DNA of 64,000 bases, from the NCBI RefSeq assembly GCF_904849725.1, contig NC_058523.1:344389948-344453947 (forward strand), written 5' to 3'. The translations under genes and the position numbers were made by a program. Source of the stretch: Hordeum vulgare subsp. vulgare. Lineage: Eukaryota > Streptophyta > Magnoliopsida > Poales > Poaceae. Position 1 is the stretch's first letter, and every line of letters begins with the position of its first letter. This document shows positions 51,262 to 61,620 of this stretch, piece by piece. A model generated the notes under the pieces. It saw nothing but the letters and a program-made list of their open reading frames with translations. It ran no database searches and was not told where the DNA came from.

Positions 51262-53545
51262 TTGGATTCATAACCGAAGATAAACTTTGGGTTGGGCAAT
51301 TGAATTTGTGATATTTTGACGTGTTCTTGGTGGCTTGTATGTGCATCATGGATATGAGCGTGGAGATGATAGATATGGACCCTAGTTGGTAGACTTTGAT
51401 GGATTTGCTAGCGCTCCCTAGGAATGTTATGAGTAAAGGATCATTATGGGAGGATAATTTGGATTAATTAGAATAGATGGCAATTTTAGTTGTATGTGTC
51501 TTGTTGGAGTAGATGCCTCGCTTTTATTATGTGTTTGTGCTCATTTACATGTGGCAGTGGTAAAAGGGCAATAGTTATAAAGTGATATTGTATTGCTGGA
51601 TAAATATGTTAACTTTGGAACAGTTTGGATTTAGTTTGGTGATTGTGATCTTTATAAAAAATCTCGATGAATAAATAACTTATTATTTTTGGATCTGTAC
51701 TTATTCAATGGAAGTTTGTTTTATATTGGACTCAGATAATCGTTATACTTGGCTTGGTTGGATCATGGATATATGATTTGTGTTACATTCGAACATTCTA
51801 AGATTGAAACCTAGAGAACTTTAGGTTGTACATTCGAACATTCTGATATTGAAACCTAGAGAACTTTAGGTTGTAGTTGGATCATGATTATGATGTGTTA
51901 GATTCACACATTTGTAGATTGAAACTAGAGAACTTTAGGGTGTAGTATATGATCAGTCAAAGTTATATTGGATTTATATAGGTGTAATATGATCAACGTA
52001 GTTGTGGAATTAGATTTTTTACTAAATCATATTGGATTGAATTAGTAGGAAGAAAACAAAGATCTTTGAGTAATTGAAATGATGTTTTCATCATGTTAGA
52101 TGGTATAACTACTTGAATCCCTGACCGGAGATAAACTTGGGGTTGCATAGTTGGGTTTGTGATATGTTGACCTGAGCTTGGTGGCTTGTTTGTGCCTTAT
52201 GGATATTATGGATATGAGAAAGCACATGAGAAGCTTTGCTTGATCACCTTAACATCGACATTGCCACAACGGCTTGGCGCAAAGGAGCACTTCATGAAGT
52301 TGGTGCATAAGCCTGATCTGCCTAACAAGGTTTTCACCTCTTTGCACACCTCCTATGCATTGTTCGTTTCCCTACCAATTCGGCTTGGCCTACTTTCCCT
52401 GTGCGGGTTCTGTGCCACTAACTTGATCCGGCATCCCATGTTCTCCTGTTGTGCGTCCCTGGCTTGGCGGTAGGTAACGTCGTGCTCTCGGGTGTGTCTT
52501 GTGGGTTAGCCATTGCGGTGCCGACTGCCTGTACGGCTATGGCATCGCCCAACAGGGTAACGCGAGATGTTGTGAGATTGGGACATGGCACATAGCAACC
52601 CAAAGCCTGGTAAAGGATGCCCAGCCGGACAGGTAGTAAGCGGAGAGTGCATGTGAGGTGTGGCGGAAGGGATGAAAATGTTGTCGGGACTGACATGTTG
52701 TTGTCATCATTCGTTGTAATTGGAGCGAAGCATCGAGGTGATGGCTATTGGGAAGGCGGGTAGATGGCACTGGGAGGAGAGAGGCATCATCCGCCACCCT
52801 ACGTATTTATGTGTGCCAGCCGCGGCGGTCATGTGCAGATTCGGTATCTGGTATCTGCATGTGGGTCTGTTACTCGCAATGACATGTCATGGTTGTTGTG
52901 GAGTGAGGGGCCACATCTATTGCCCCGTGCGAGTGTGTTTGGTAGTTGGCGATAGGGCAATCTGCTATGTGTGTTGGCCTCATGCAATTCGAGCTCCCTT
53001 GTGTGGCTCAGTGGTGATTTAACTAGAGAACTTTATGGTGTAGTTGGATCATGGTTATGATTTGTGTTAGATTCACTCATTTGGAGATTGAAATTAGAGA
53101 ACTTTAGGATGTAGTATGATTAGTCGATATATTGGATCTATATAGGTATAATATGATCAACATAGTTGTGGAAATGTATGGGGTACTAAATCATCTTGGA
53201 TTGAATTAGTATGAAGAAAACAAGGACCTTTGAGTAATAGAAATGATGTTTGCGTCAAGTTAGATGGTGTTGAGCAGTTGGGTTTGTGATATTTTGACCT
53301 GAGCTTGGTGGCTTGTATGTGCCTCATGGATATGAGCATGTAGATGATACACATGGATTGTAGTTCGTAGACTTTGATGATTTTGCTATCCCTCCTCAAG
53401 ACTATTATGAGTAAAGTATCATTATGGAAGGATGATTTGAATTAATTAGAATAGATGGTAATTTTAGCGGTATGTGTCTTGTTGGAGCATGGTCATGATT
53501 TGTGTTAGATTCACATATTTGGAGATTGAAACTAGAGAACTTTAG
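51262..53545 (+). repeat. Right end of the tandem array with one diverged cassette
   Basis: It resumes the monomer cut by the LINE, then has monomers starting near 51309, 52164 and 53290. The middle one carries a diverged GC-richer cassette at about 52240-53025, recognisable by TTGATCACCTTAACATCGAC near 52240 and GGCATCATCCGCCACCCTAC near 52783. It has small indels against the units 1-14 consensus. The last monomer stops after AACTAGAGAACTTTAG at 53545, where unrelated sequence begins. This is the array boundary. Confidence 0.9.
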
Positions 53546-54662
53546 CCCTGTTGCAGCCTTGCAGAACCGCAGCTAAGCTCACATGGAACGTATGCCCTGT
53601 TGCAGCCTCGCTCGCCAGGTACCCACAGTCGTCTCTCTCTCCCTTGATTTGATCCCCATAAACTGTCAGCTTTATTTCTGTGGATTCTGTTTTATCTATG
53701 CCTGCTATGTGTTTGACAAAAGTCCAAGCAGGCTGAGGGGAACATGTGGTTAGTTTTTTACTCGAGTATTTCATCTTTTTTCTGGAATTTAGCTCTAGTG
53801 AACTGAATTTTGTTGGCATCCCTTTTTTCCCTGCAAGTCATTATCATCTCATATCACTACAATCATGCCTCATAAGCTGGCGAGCTCACTCCTTACTCAT
53901 TCTATGTACCAGTTCTATAGCTTTATTCACTAAACTGAGAGATGATGTTTGTGCTCAACCTGATGTTATTTGCTCGATTTTGACCATGCTGGCTGCAATA
54001 ATAAATCTATTTGATATGGGGCCTATAAGCTATCCTTCATTGACCTTTGGTTACAAATCCTGGAGCTATTCTTGATGTATTGAGTGGCATTTGTTAGAAC
54101 CCATTGCCACCTTTTTTTGGCTGTGATTCATCTTTGCCATACTTGTGTTAGTAAACTGAACTGAGAATGTTAGATAATTTTATCTGGTTTTCGATTTTGC
54201 AGCTGCAGCCGCGCACTGTATGTGGCGGTGGGTTACTTCTCCTGGTGCAGTAATACCATTTTGGAGTGTCCTGTGTTTGCAACTATCCTTATCTGCTGCT
54301 AACAAGGCACCGGTTCAGAGAAAATTAAAGGGACAAACGAAGTAAGCTGATAATAATTTTTTCCACTTGGATATGGTTTTTTGTACTGCCCTAATTTGTC
54401 CTGGCTAAATTAACTATTTTCTGTATGCCTAGTTTTGTGTTCCATGTGTTGTTCAGACGTTGAGGTCTGTTCATTCATATGTAGCTCGATTGCACAGCGC
54501 GAGGAAGCAATGGTGGCAGCGTGTCGAGAGAAGTGGAGAAGAAGGTTCCTCCAGGCTCCATCCATGAATGGTGTGGGTCCAATTCCTTAGGTAAATTTCA
54601 GCTGTTCCTTCATTTCTTCGTCTTCAGTTGAAGAATCAACCGTCTACTGTCTGTCTTCTTGA
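53546..54662. other. Unassigned sequence upstream of the ROP remnant
   Basis: Non-repetitive. A 15-bp doublet (CCCTGTTGCAGCCT, followed by C or T) lies at about 53546 and 53591. CAG|GTACCC at about 53618 and a TTTTGCAG at about 54200 look like splice sites, and pyrimidine-rich tracts precede the second. No conserved protein could be read from the segments between them. The N-terminal exons expected for a ROP GTPase (P-loop GDGAVGKT, switch regions) are not visible here. No gene is called. Confidence 0.5.
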
Positions 54663-55465
54663 AGGGTGGCGTGCGGCAATGTTGGGGACCAACGGGGAAG
54701 ATGGCTGGTGTGCATTGTTTGAAATAAAGCTGAAGTAAGCCATCACTGAGCCTACTTGGCGGACCATCTTGGTGTTTCAGCAACAAGAGCTGCACATGTT
54801 AGTTTTCTCTCTTGCAACTTCTTTTCAACAATCAGTGGCACAAAGAGATGATTAATATGTCCTCCTCCTCTTTGTTCATGGTGAGGAACTTAGGAAGCAG
54901 ACCGGTGCTGCAACATACATTGAATGCAGCTTGGAGACACATCAGGTGCAATAAAGACCAGGAATTATGATTGGTTCTCATTTGTTTGTCCAAAAGTTTG
55001 CTGGTAGATCAGTTTAAGCTACTGTTAATGAACCAAAAGTTAATGTTGTTGGCCTTGCCAGAATGCCATGGTTGTCTTCCACACTGCCTTCAAAGGGGTC
55101 CTTCAGCCTCCAAGGAGAAGGGAACTGATGGCTGACAGGGAAAAAAACTAGGCGAAGCTCTGGATGCTCGATCGAGTAAGCACACACTTATTATCACTCT
55201 ACTTCGTCGATTGTCCACATGGCAAGTGGAGCAAATTTGAGGAATAGTCCGCTCACACCTTGGTCACCTTACCTCAAAATTGACATATTATAATCTATGA
55301 ACTACTGTTTAGGCAATGCTTTATACTGCAAGTAAACTATACAACCAAATGATTGTTCCAAAAATTCAAATTTGCACCATGCTTTCCACCTCATCTTCCT
55401 GCTTAACTATCTTCTTAATTGTACCGCAGACAGTTGATGTGTGGTCGTACGTGTGGGATGAAGCA
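54663..55465 (+). pseudogene. Type II ROP/RAC small GTPase pseudogene (3' exons only)
   Basis: Four exon-like blocks match the C-terminal half of plant ROP/RAC GTPases in order. At 54663-54797 a decayed block contains YLADHLGVSATRAAH, with TGA where Arg is expected before AYLAD. At 54880-54945 is GEELRKQTGAATYIECSLET. At 55062-55175 are NAMVVFHTAFKGVLQPPRRR and then KKTRRSSGCSI, reached only after a one-base shift in an A-run at 55140-55147. At 55430-55465 is LMCGRTCG, the second half of the split GC-CG box. Introns have GT donors and mostly AG acceptors; the acceptor before GEEL reads TG. The extra intron inside the C-terminal cysteine box is diagnostic of type II ROPs, which are S-acylated membrane-bound signalling switches. 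P-loop and switch exons are absent, so no functional GTPase can be made. Confidence 0.8.
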
Positions 55466-56670
55466 TGGTGTAATAGCAATTTTTTTGACATACCATGGAT
55501 TTCTTTCTGCCTCTATTTGATGCTCGGTGGTGCTGATCCAAAGGTCCGGACGGACCCGGCTCTGGACATGTCTCCTTAATTTCTGTACACCCAGAATATT
55601 TAGCTCATGTTGCCCTTTCATGCACCCAGAATATTTTACCTTTTTGCTTTTTATATTCTGGTTGGGCATGTTTTTTCAGGACACATCGGTGATAGTTAAT
55701 TTTTTTATGGTGGCCGCGGCTACTCCCAGTGCCTGCTAAAGAGCAGGGCCGGCAATAGGCATTTAGAATACATGTTAGCAAATTTATCTCCAGGTAACTT
55801 ATTAGGATGCATTTGGTACTTTTCAGCCATGGCAAATGCATGGGTGCAGCTGCATCTTGATGACAGGATCGATGATTTGTGATGATTTATAATAGTAGAC
55901 AATGGAACTAAGATTTGGTGGAAAGCAAATGATGACGTTTTAGATAACGATACTAAGCTTATATTCCATAGATGACATTTTGGTTGTTCTGCATTTTGTT
56001 TTTCCTTTGCAAAGTTATAGATGTTATAAGAGATAAACATCATGTACAGGTTAACCTTTTGTGTGCCTATTAGTGCATGCCTTGCTGCCAAGTGGAAATA
56101 GTCTATATGATGCTCATAAATAGAGCTTCCTGGTGGGAAGGATGACGCACACTCATGTATACTTTGGTTTTGTATCCATTTGTAATACGGATTTTTCTCT
56201 TCCAGGCATATAAAATTTAGCAAATAAGAGTGCAATCAAGTCTCCTAAGTGAACAGTTTTACCATATTATCAAGTTTTAGAGCATATAAGATAAGAGCAT
56301 GTCATGCTACGTGAAAATCTGTTTGGAGATCTAATTTCGTATTTTTCTATTTTGTCGGTTAGAAAACCAGTTTCCTGAGGTTTTAGTCTGAGTATTCAAA
56401 TTGATCCGCAGAGTTCAGGGCTTCTGGATGGAAGAGTTTCCTACAGCCTCAAAATTTTAGTACTCTCTACCTAGACTTCATAATTATGCCTGACTTCTTC
56501 TAAAGAATTGTTGAAGTATGCCTTTTATTTGGGTTGTGCATTAACAGTATTGGAGGTGTTTGTGCAAGATTGTAGAGTTGGAAAGTATAGAAAAACGTCA
56601 GTTGGTGCAGGGACTTGGTGAAGCCATCAGCCTTGACTGTGTCTGCTTCGCCGATGGTTTTGACTTCTGA
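55466..56670. other. AT-rich intergenic sequence, nothing recognised
   Basis: Two CACCCAGAATATTT repeats 42 bp apart at about 55589 and 55631 form a short doublet. A 171-codon open frame on the minus strand (55720-56235) has no recognisable motif and an irregular composition, and I do not treat it as a gene. No RNA gene or clear transposon end was seen. Confidence 0.5.
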
Positions 56671-56886
56671 CTAGTGATTCTGACACATATTACTTGGTGA
56701 TTTGGTCTTTATGGCAGCTTTCAGTTTGAACTGGCATTCCGTGGCTTCATCCTCTTTGGTGCAGCTTGGAGTTAGCAGTATGCACATCTCAATCTTCTGA
56801 TTTTCCAGAAGCATATTACCTGGTTTATGGTGTCTGTTAACTTGCATGCGATTTTGATGGAATCTGATCCCATTTTTTGCTCCCAC
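56671..56886 (-). pseudogene. Possible decayed homeodomain-leucine zipper fragment
   Basis: The minus-strand frame reads IRFHQNRMQVNRHHKPGNML and continues LENQKIEMCILLTPSCTK. This resembles, with small gaps, the junction of homeodomain helix 3 (WFQNRRTQMK) and the zipper of plant class IV HD-ZIP proteins, including a Cys near the end of the zipper. The similarity is short and gapped, no other HD-ZIP or START-domain segment was found nearby, and chance similarity is possible. Confidence 0.22.
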
Positions 56887-57734
56887 GGAATATACAAAAG
56901 GCTAGAAGTAAATGATGGAAGATCCTTTGTTCTCAAACTTCGTATAGTAGATAATCAAATTTTGTCCTTTAGCTTGCAAAATTATCACCTGATAGAAGTA
57001 AAGGCTGCATGTACATGAGCTCTGATTACCTCCATAATACTTGAATGGCTTTTGGCGTCACGCTTAGATTTGTCAAACTACCGTTCGAAATACTGTTCTC
57101 GATGATCGCACTTGGTTTTTTAATTATGTATTTTCCTGGTGAGTTCTTTAAGCTCATATTATGCCACGGAATTAGCTTTTGGTATGTGCAGACTTTGAAA
57201 TTTGCTGATAAAGAAGTATCACGCCTAATTTGCTGGCTCTCTTATTTATTACTGTGTTGACACTTAATAGTAGTGGACTCCTAACCTTGTAGTTGGATAA
57301 TGTTGATGACTCGATATGTGCAGAGAGGTTAGGAATTGCTGCCATGAAATAAAATAATGCGGAGTTGAAGGTTCTGAATTGGAAGCTTGAACAAACAGTT
57401 TGCCTTGAACACTCTTTCTCATATCTTCAGTTAGTGTCATCTTCACTAAATATGAATCTGGTTTGTTGGTTGTGGAATTGATTTTCGGAAGTGAATGTTC
57501 TTCACATTGGTGCTTCTTCAGTGGGATCTGGATCATGGAATCCTCAATTGTATCTGATTGGTTTACTGGGAAACTTCCTAGTTTTAATTTTATTGACAAC
57601 TAGCAAAACAGTCCTGCTAATTTGATGATTAATACCTGCTGATTGTACACTTTCAACTCAAGTTACATTGTAACATATGCAAGCATCTGTTCACGCATCC
57701 TACAGCCGGGCCATGGGGGCGGAGTGGATCCCGG
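56887..57734. other. Unassigned intergenic sequence
   Basis: Moderately AT-rich, with no open frame that resembles a known protein and no clear terminal inverted repeat. The longest minus-strand open frame (57264-57599, 111 codons) has no recognisable motif. Confidence 0.45.
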
Positions 57735-57812
57735 CCCTTGCTAGTGGGAGGGCTCTGTTTTTAGATCTTTCAGCCCTTGTTGATGGAAGAGCTCTGTTTT
57801 TAGATCTTTCAT
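57735..57812 (+). repeat. Two tandem copies of a 39-bp repeat
   Basis: CCCTTG.T.GTGG.AG.GCTCTG-type units at 57735-57773 and 57774-57812 share the block GCTCTGTTTTTAGATCTTTCA exactly except at the end. A local duplication of unknown origin. Confidence 0.8.
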
Positions 57813-58082
57813 TAAGTTATGTCCTACTCAGGAAAACGAGATGACGATGACTCCCTGAAGATGAAATAAGGTTCTTTCTGTCTAGTCCCTGTTTCGGTGA
57901 TGCGTCTAGCATCATTGATGTGCGTGCGGAGGTGTGTCTCTGGTGGATTTGTCTTTGCTGGATTTGCTTGGATCTGGTTGTTGTTCGTGTATGTTCTGGT
58001 GTGTTGGTCTTATAGGACCTTAGCATAATGACTTTCTGATTGTCTATTACAACACGGAAGCTGTTTTTCGTGCCCGGTGAGA

Positions 58083-58374
58083 CAAAATTCATGTTTTGAC
58101 CCTTTTGCAAAAGTTAAGCCGGATCTGATCCCAGTTGGGGAAAAAAATCGAATCTGACCCTTTTGCTATCACCGGAGCCCTTGACGATAGGGTATGACAA
58201 CCTACCGCGGCGGGCCCTGACGGTAGGAAAATGGCCTACCGCCAGCCTCTCCGGTAGGTTGTTATACCCTACCGCCAAGGGCTCCGGCGATAGCAAAAGG
58301 GTCAAATCCGATTTGTTTTTCCAACCGGAGTTAGATCCGGTTTAACTTTCGCGAAAAGGTTAAATTAGTGAATT
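58083..58374. mobile_element. Foldback MITE-like element (~290 bp, long imperfect hairpin)
   Basis: The two halves are reverse complements over most of their length. The left arm has CCTTTTGCAAAAGTTAAGCC and GGATCTGATCCCAGTTGG; the right arm has CCAACCGGAGTTAGATCCGG and TTTAACTTTCGCGAAAAGG. Nearer the centre, GACCCTTTTGCTATCACCGG pairs with CCGGCGATAGCAAAAGGGTC, and GGGTATGACAACCTACCG pairs with CGGTAGGTTGTTATACCC. The loop is about 40 bp and contains further GGTAGG/CCTACC pairing. There is no coding capacity; open frames across it are incidental. A transcript through it would form a long stem suitable for siRNA processing. Confidence 0.85.
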
Positions 58375-58534
58375 TGGCCGCCTGGTGATGAATCTGAGCT
58401 CCATGTGCAAAAACAGAAAAAAAAAATGCATTTGCATCCTGTACCACTGGATTAGAGATGAATGGAGAATGGTATAGATTTAGGTGGAGGGATTTCACAC
58501 CACTTAATGCACATTTCACATAAAACCTCCTGCC

Positions 58535-58792
58535 ATCCCTCCGTTTCTTTGTATAAAGTGTATTTGTTTTTTCAAAATTTAACGAGTGCAAGTTTGACCG
58601 ATTTTTTAGAAAAATATATCAATATCCACAATACAAAATTTATATCACTAGATCCATCATGAAAAATAGTTTCATATTCTATCTATTGGGTATTGTAAAT
58701 GTTGTTATTTTATTCTATAATCTTGGTCAAACATCCAAATGGTTGACTTGCAAGGAAATCAATACACCTTATATTCTGGAATTGAGAGAGTA
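58535..58792. mobile_element. Stowaway-type MITE (Tc1/mariner-derived)
   Basis: The left end TCCCTCCGTTTCTTTGTATA and the right end, read in reverse as TACTCTCTCAATTCCAGAAT, form diverged terminal inverted repeats of the Stowaway consensus (CTCCCTCCGTTTC-like). The interior is AT-rich and non-coding, with GGTCAAAC and GGTTGACTT motifs common in these MITEs. The right end closes at GAGAGAGTA. Confidence 0.75.
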
Positions 58793-58808
58793 TGAAATAA
58801 GACTTCTG

Positions 58809-58860
58809 CAGTAGCAAAGTTGTACTAAAATCGAGACATTTATTTGGAACAGAGTGAGTA
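58809..58860. mobile_element. Right-end fragment of a second Stowaway-type MITE
   Basis: AGTTGTACTAAAATCGAGAC followed by ATTTATTTGGAACAGAGTGAGTA matches the typical right terminus of grass Stowaway elements. No left end was found next to it, so it is a truncated copy. Confidence 0.6.
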
Positions 58861-58914
58861 CTGAAATATTACCAATTGCACGATGATACAAACTTAAAAA
58901 ATGCAACTGAAAAC

Positions 58915-59265
58915 ACTATACCACCAGATGACCTCTTCTCAGCAACGATGCTCTACCCATTATGAACTTACACAAGAAAAATATCCAAACCAACCACTTG
59001 TAGATGATAAGGATCAGGCCCGCGAGCACCCACTTGCTGACTACTCCCAAAAACCTACAGAACATCCAACATATAAATATTTTTTCCTCATAGATGTACT
59101 CTGGCTGCAGGTTTTACGGCAAAAGCATCCAAAAGATGAACTAAGCATACAAGTTTTCCAATAGTCCCGCCAACCAAGAGCTACAGACCTCCAAAGGCCG
59201 AGCTCCAAAAGCCAAACGCTAGAGAACAAATCTACATCCTGTCCTGTTATATGTCCCACCATTCT
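58915..59265. repeat. Copy 1 of a diverged local duplication
   Basis: Shares ordered blocks with 59815-60403: TATACCACC...TTCTCAGCAACGA, GATAAGGATCA, GCTGACT.CTCCCAAA, AAAAGATGAAC, CCAACCAAGAGCTA, CAGACC.CC and GAGCTCCAAAAGCCAA. Divergence is substantial, so the duplication is old. Confidence 0.75.
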
Positions 59266-59500
59266 GAGTGACACATTGCATCTTCATGTATATGAAAATG
59301 GAGAACATGTGAAGCAGTGGAGAACATGTTGCTTCATTGACACATTTAAGTTGCTGGCAGCATTCAAGACCCATAAGGCTCTTGGGCTCATCCTTGCAGT
59401 GCGAAGATACCACCCCCAAAGACCTACTAGTCATAGTCGGTGCTGAAGCAACAACAAGAACGATGATGAAGCACGCAGACCAGGTCAGGAGATGGGAGTG
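59219..59500 (-). pseudogene. Possible remnant of a small Cys-rich secreted peptide gene
   Basis: The minus-strand frame contains a hydrophobic run (WSACFIIVLVVASAP, about 59500-59440) resembling a signal peptide, followed by SRSLGVVSSHCKDEP and GLECCQQLKCVNEATC. It has no in-frame ATG before the hydrophobic part; an ATG at about 59511 is in a different frame, so a frameshift is required. I recognise no family. Evidence for a former gene is weak. Confidence 0.22.
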
Positions 59501-59814
59501 CCATTCTTGATTGTTATCTTAGTATAGGAGCCTACCTGCAAGATGGATGATGATGAATGGCTTTTGGTATACATTAATATATGGCAGGAGAACACTTGTA
59601 TTGCTAGCTTGTAGCCAGTCATAGCAGTACGCATCTTTCTAGAAGGCATTTAGTAAAAGTTATCTTTAGACAATCATTATATAATAAATACATGGTCAAT
59701 TAGATTGGTAATATTATTGCTATATTTATGGTAAATGTTACTGTTATCATATTTTTATGCTTTATTATGTCGCTTGTCCCCATTGGTAAGCTAGTACGAA
59801 CAATACTGAATATT

Positions 59815-60403
59815 GTACCACCGTATTACTTCTCAGCAACGACATTCTCTACACAATAAACATATGGAAGAAAAGATCCAAACTAACTACTTCAACAACA
59901 GAATGCCAAGATTGAATCTCGCAACATAAACACTTTCATTCTTGATTCTTCATTATGCAACACAAAAGTAAATTTGGACAGCAGGGACGATAAGTAGAAA
60001 AACTAAAATAGCACAGATACTTCATAGTTCAGAATAATCACAGGGTGTTCAAGACATAAGCATCATCGGAAATGACATGCCCTACTGGAGGAATTAATAA
60101 GAGAAACAAAGATAAGGATCAAACCTGGATATCCCGAGAATCCACATGCTGACTGCTCCCAAAGAAGTACAAACATCCAATACATATATGATATATAAAT
60201 TTTGTTTCGTATGAAGTATTCTGACCTCAGGAGGGCAAAACATACAAAAGATGAACCAGTGATCCAAGTTTTCTGACAGTAGCCAACCAAGAGCTAGCAG
60301 AGCCAGATAATCCCTCTCGCTACAGACCACCAAATGCCGAGCTCCAAAAGCCAACGCTCACCAGGCGAAGACAAATCTACATCATGTTACTGATCCCACC
60401 AGG
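59815..60403. repeat. Copy 2 of the diverged local duplication
   Basis: Same ordered blocks as 58915-59265, but with about 200 bp of extra sequence at about 59905-60108. Its right part borders the 3' end of the minus-strand pseudogene at 60432, so the duplicated segment may be former 3' flanking or 3' UTR sequence. Confidence 0.75.
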
Positions 60404-60431
60404 ATCACATTCGAGCATGAGAACCATTCTC

Positions 60432-61362
60432 TTATTTAGTGACCTCCACTACAGCACCACCACGCATCAGCGGGGAGCCAGACGGCGGAGAGTCCTGCAA
60501 GATATGTACGATGGTCTCTGCAGATAGTGTCTCATTCAGAACCTTTATTGCCTAGACAAACATCTCTGCTTCAAGGAACTCCTTTGTAGGTTGGTTCTCC
60601 AATCGAGCACGTTTAATCTCATTCTTTAATCCTGTAATGTCACGAGAACTATTTGCGGAAGAGATTGTTGATCCACTAGGTACCCTACGCTTGCTCCTCT
60701 TACGGGTCCACTTTTGTCGATTGCCCTGCTGAAACTGCTGCTTCACATGCTTCACTTCATGCTTGTGTGCATCAGCCTGCCCAGGCTCCAAGGTCCCAGA
60801 TCAGCTCACCCCAGTTGACGCTATGCGCTAACTCCATCTTCACCTCCCACATCGCAGCCGACACATACGACAACATGTCCCTGCCGTGGAACTGCGGGAG
60901 GATCCACATTTCCATAAACTGCAAGGAGGCGCAGGTAACCGTGGACGACCTCCTTGTGCTCCTCGTCCTGCGCCGTGGAGGGAGCACCTCCGTTGTGGCT
61001 TGTACGGCTGCCGCGCTGAGGAAGGACTTCCGGCCAACACTGACGCGGACGCGTCAGATGTAGGCGTAGCCGCGGCAGTTCTCCTGGTGATAGGAGGCGA
61101 CGAGATCCGAGACGAGGTCGTGCCGGGGGATGCCGTCCGGGAGCTGGAGCCGCGCGATATCAAGGAGGCTGAGGTGGCGGATGGCAGCCTCAGTGTCGTG
61201 GTCGTCGGGCCAGCCATGGAGAGAGGATGGCGGCTGGTAGATGTTGTACTGGACGGTGGGGACCTCCCCGGACCCGCCGCCGGCGCTGACCGCGGACAGC
61301 GCTGCCTCCACGGCTTTCTCGACGGTGGGACTCTTCTCGAACCTGCCGCCGGCGATGACCAT
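60432..61362 (-). pseudogene. Disrupted plant gene of an unrecognised family
   Basis: The likely start is the ATG at 61362, preceded by an AAACCCTAGAGAC leader typical of grass 5' UTRs; an upstream ATG at 61620 is in frame but gives a low-complexity Pro/Ala/Ser region. The product begins MVIAGGRFEKSPTVEKAVEA and continues with SSLHGWPDDHD, HLSLLDIARLQLPDG and DLVSDLVASYHQE. A TGA at 61054-61056 follows, then RVRVSVGRKSFLSA. After two probable compensating shifts come EMWILPQFHGRDMLSYVSAA and VNWGELIW. Near 60790 the frame shifts again into a Lys/Arg-rich helix (KWTRKRSKRR) and GLKNEIKRARLENQPTKEFL. A TAG at 60552-60554 interrupts the last segment (AIKVLNETLSAETIVHILQD), which ends at 60432. 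The long protein-like stretches show a former gene. I cannot name its function. Confidence 0.65.
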
Positions 61363-61620
61363 GGGCGGCACTGTCTCTAGGGTTTTCTCGGCGGTGGTGT
61401 TGGGGTTGGGGCGAGATTGGCTGGGGATTTGGGGGGAGGGGCTTCTTGCATGTGCTGCCTGCTGGGATAGGGGATAGGTCGGAGGCGGGGGAGAGCGAGG
61501 GGGCGTGGGCCTCGGCAGCCGCCCGTGCTGTGCTGTGCTGCGCTCCGCTGCCTGCTTAGGATGTGTGCCGGCGGCGGCGGCGACGATCGCGCAGACGGAT
61601 GAGGCAGGAGATAATTGCAT

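Larger units (their letters stand above)
1..53545. repeat. Nested higher-order tandem repeat array (AT-rich ~0.6-0.7 kb monomers in ~2.5-3.7 kb units), interrupted by three retroelements
   Basis: The same blocks recur head to tail across the first 53.5 kb. A fixed cassette anchor (GCTTGATCACC, with occasional substitutions) occurs at 1, 2425, 4919, 7391, 9885, 12993, 15493, 18600, 21707, 24203, 26698, 29877, 33605 and 36332. Between anchors lie AT-rich monomers that each contain a GATATTTTGAC-like start, the string TTTTGCTAGCCCTCCCC and a tail of ~72-bp repeats. The first 14 units are very similar; the monomers after 38.7 kb are clearly more diverged, as expected at the edge of a tandem array. 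All units lie in the same orientation. I do not recognise the family. It is too long and complex for a classical ~150-180-bp centromeric satellite. No rRNA, tRNA or protein gene was seen in it. Confidence 0.95.

Noticed and set aside
55720..56235. 171-codon minus-strand open frame
   Set aside because: No recognisable motif, unusual composition and no supporting splice or leader signals; likely chance in AT-rich intergenic DNA.
58163..58345. Open frames on both strands across the foldback element
   Set aside because: They are mirror images produced by the inverted repeat (the same peptide-like string appears in both directions).
60886..61380. 164-codon plus-strand open frame
   Set aside because: Antisense to the better supported minus-strand pseudogene; Gly/Val/Asp-rich translation typical of a shadow frame in GC-rich coding DNA.
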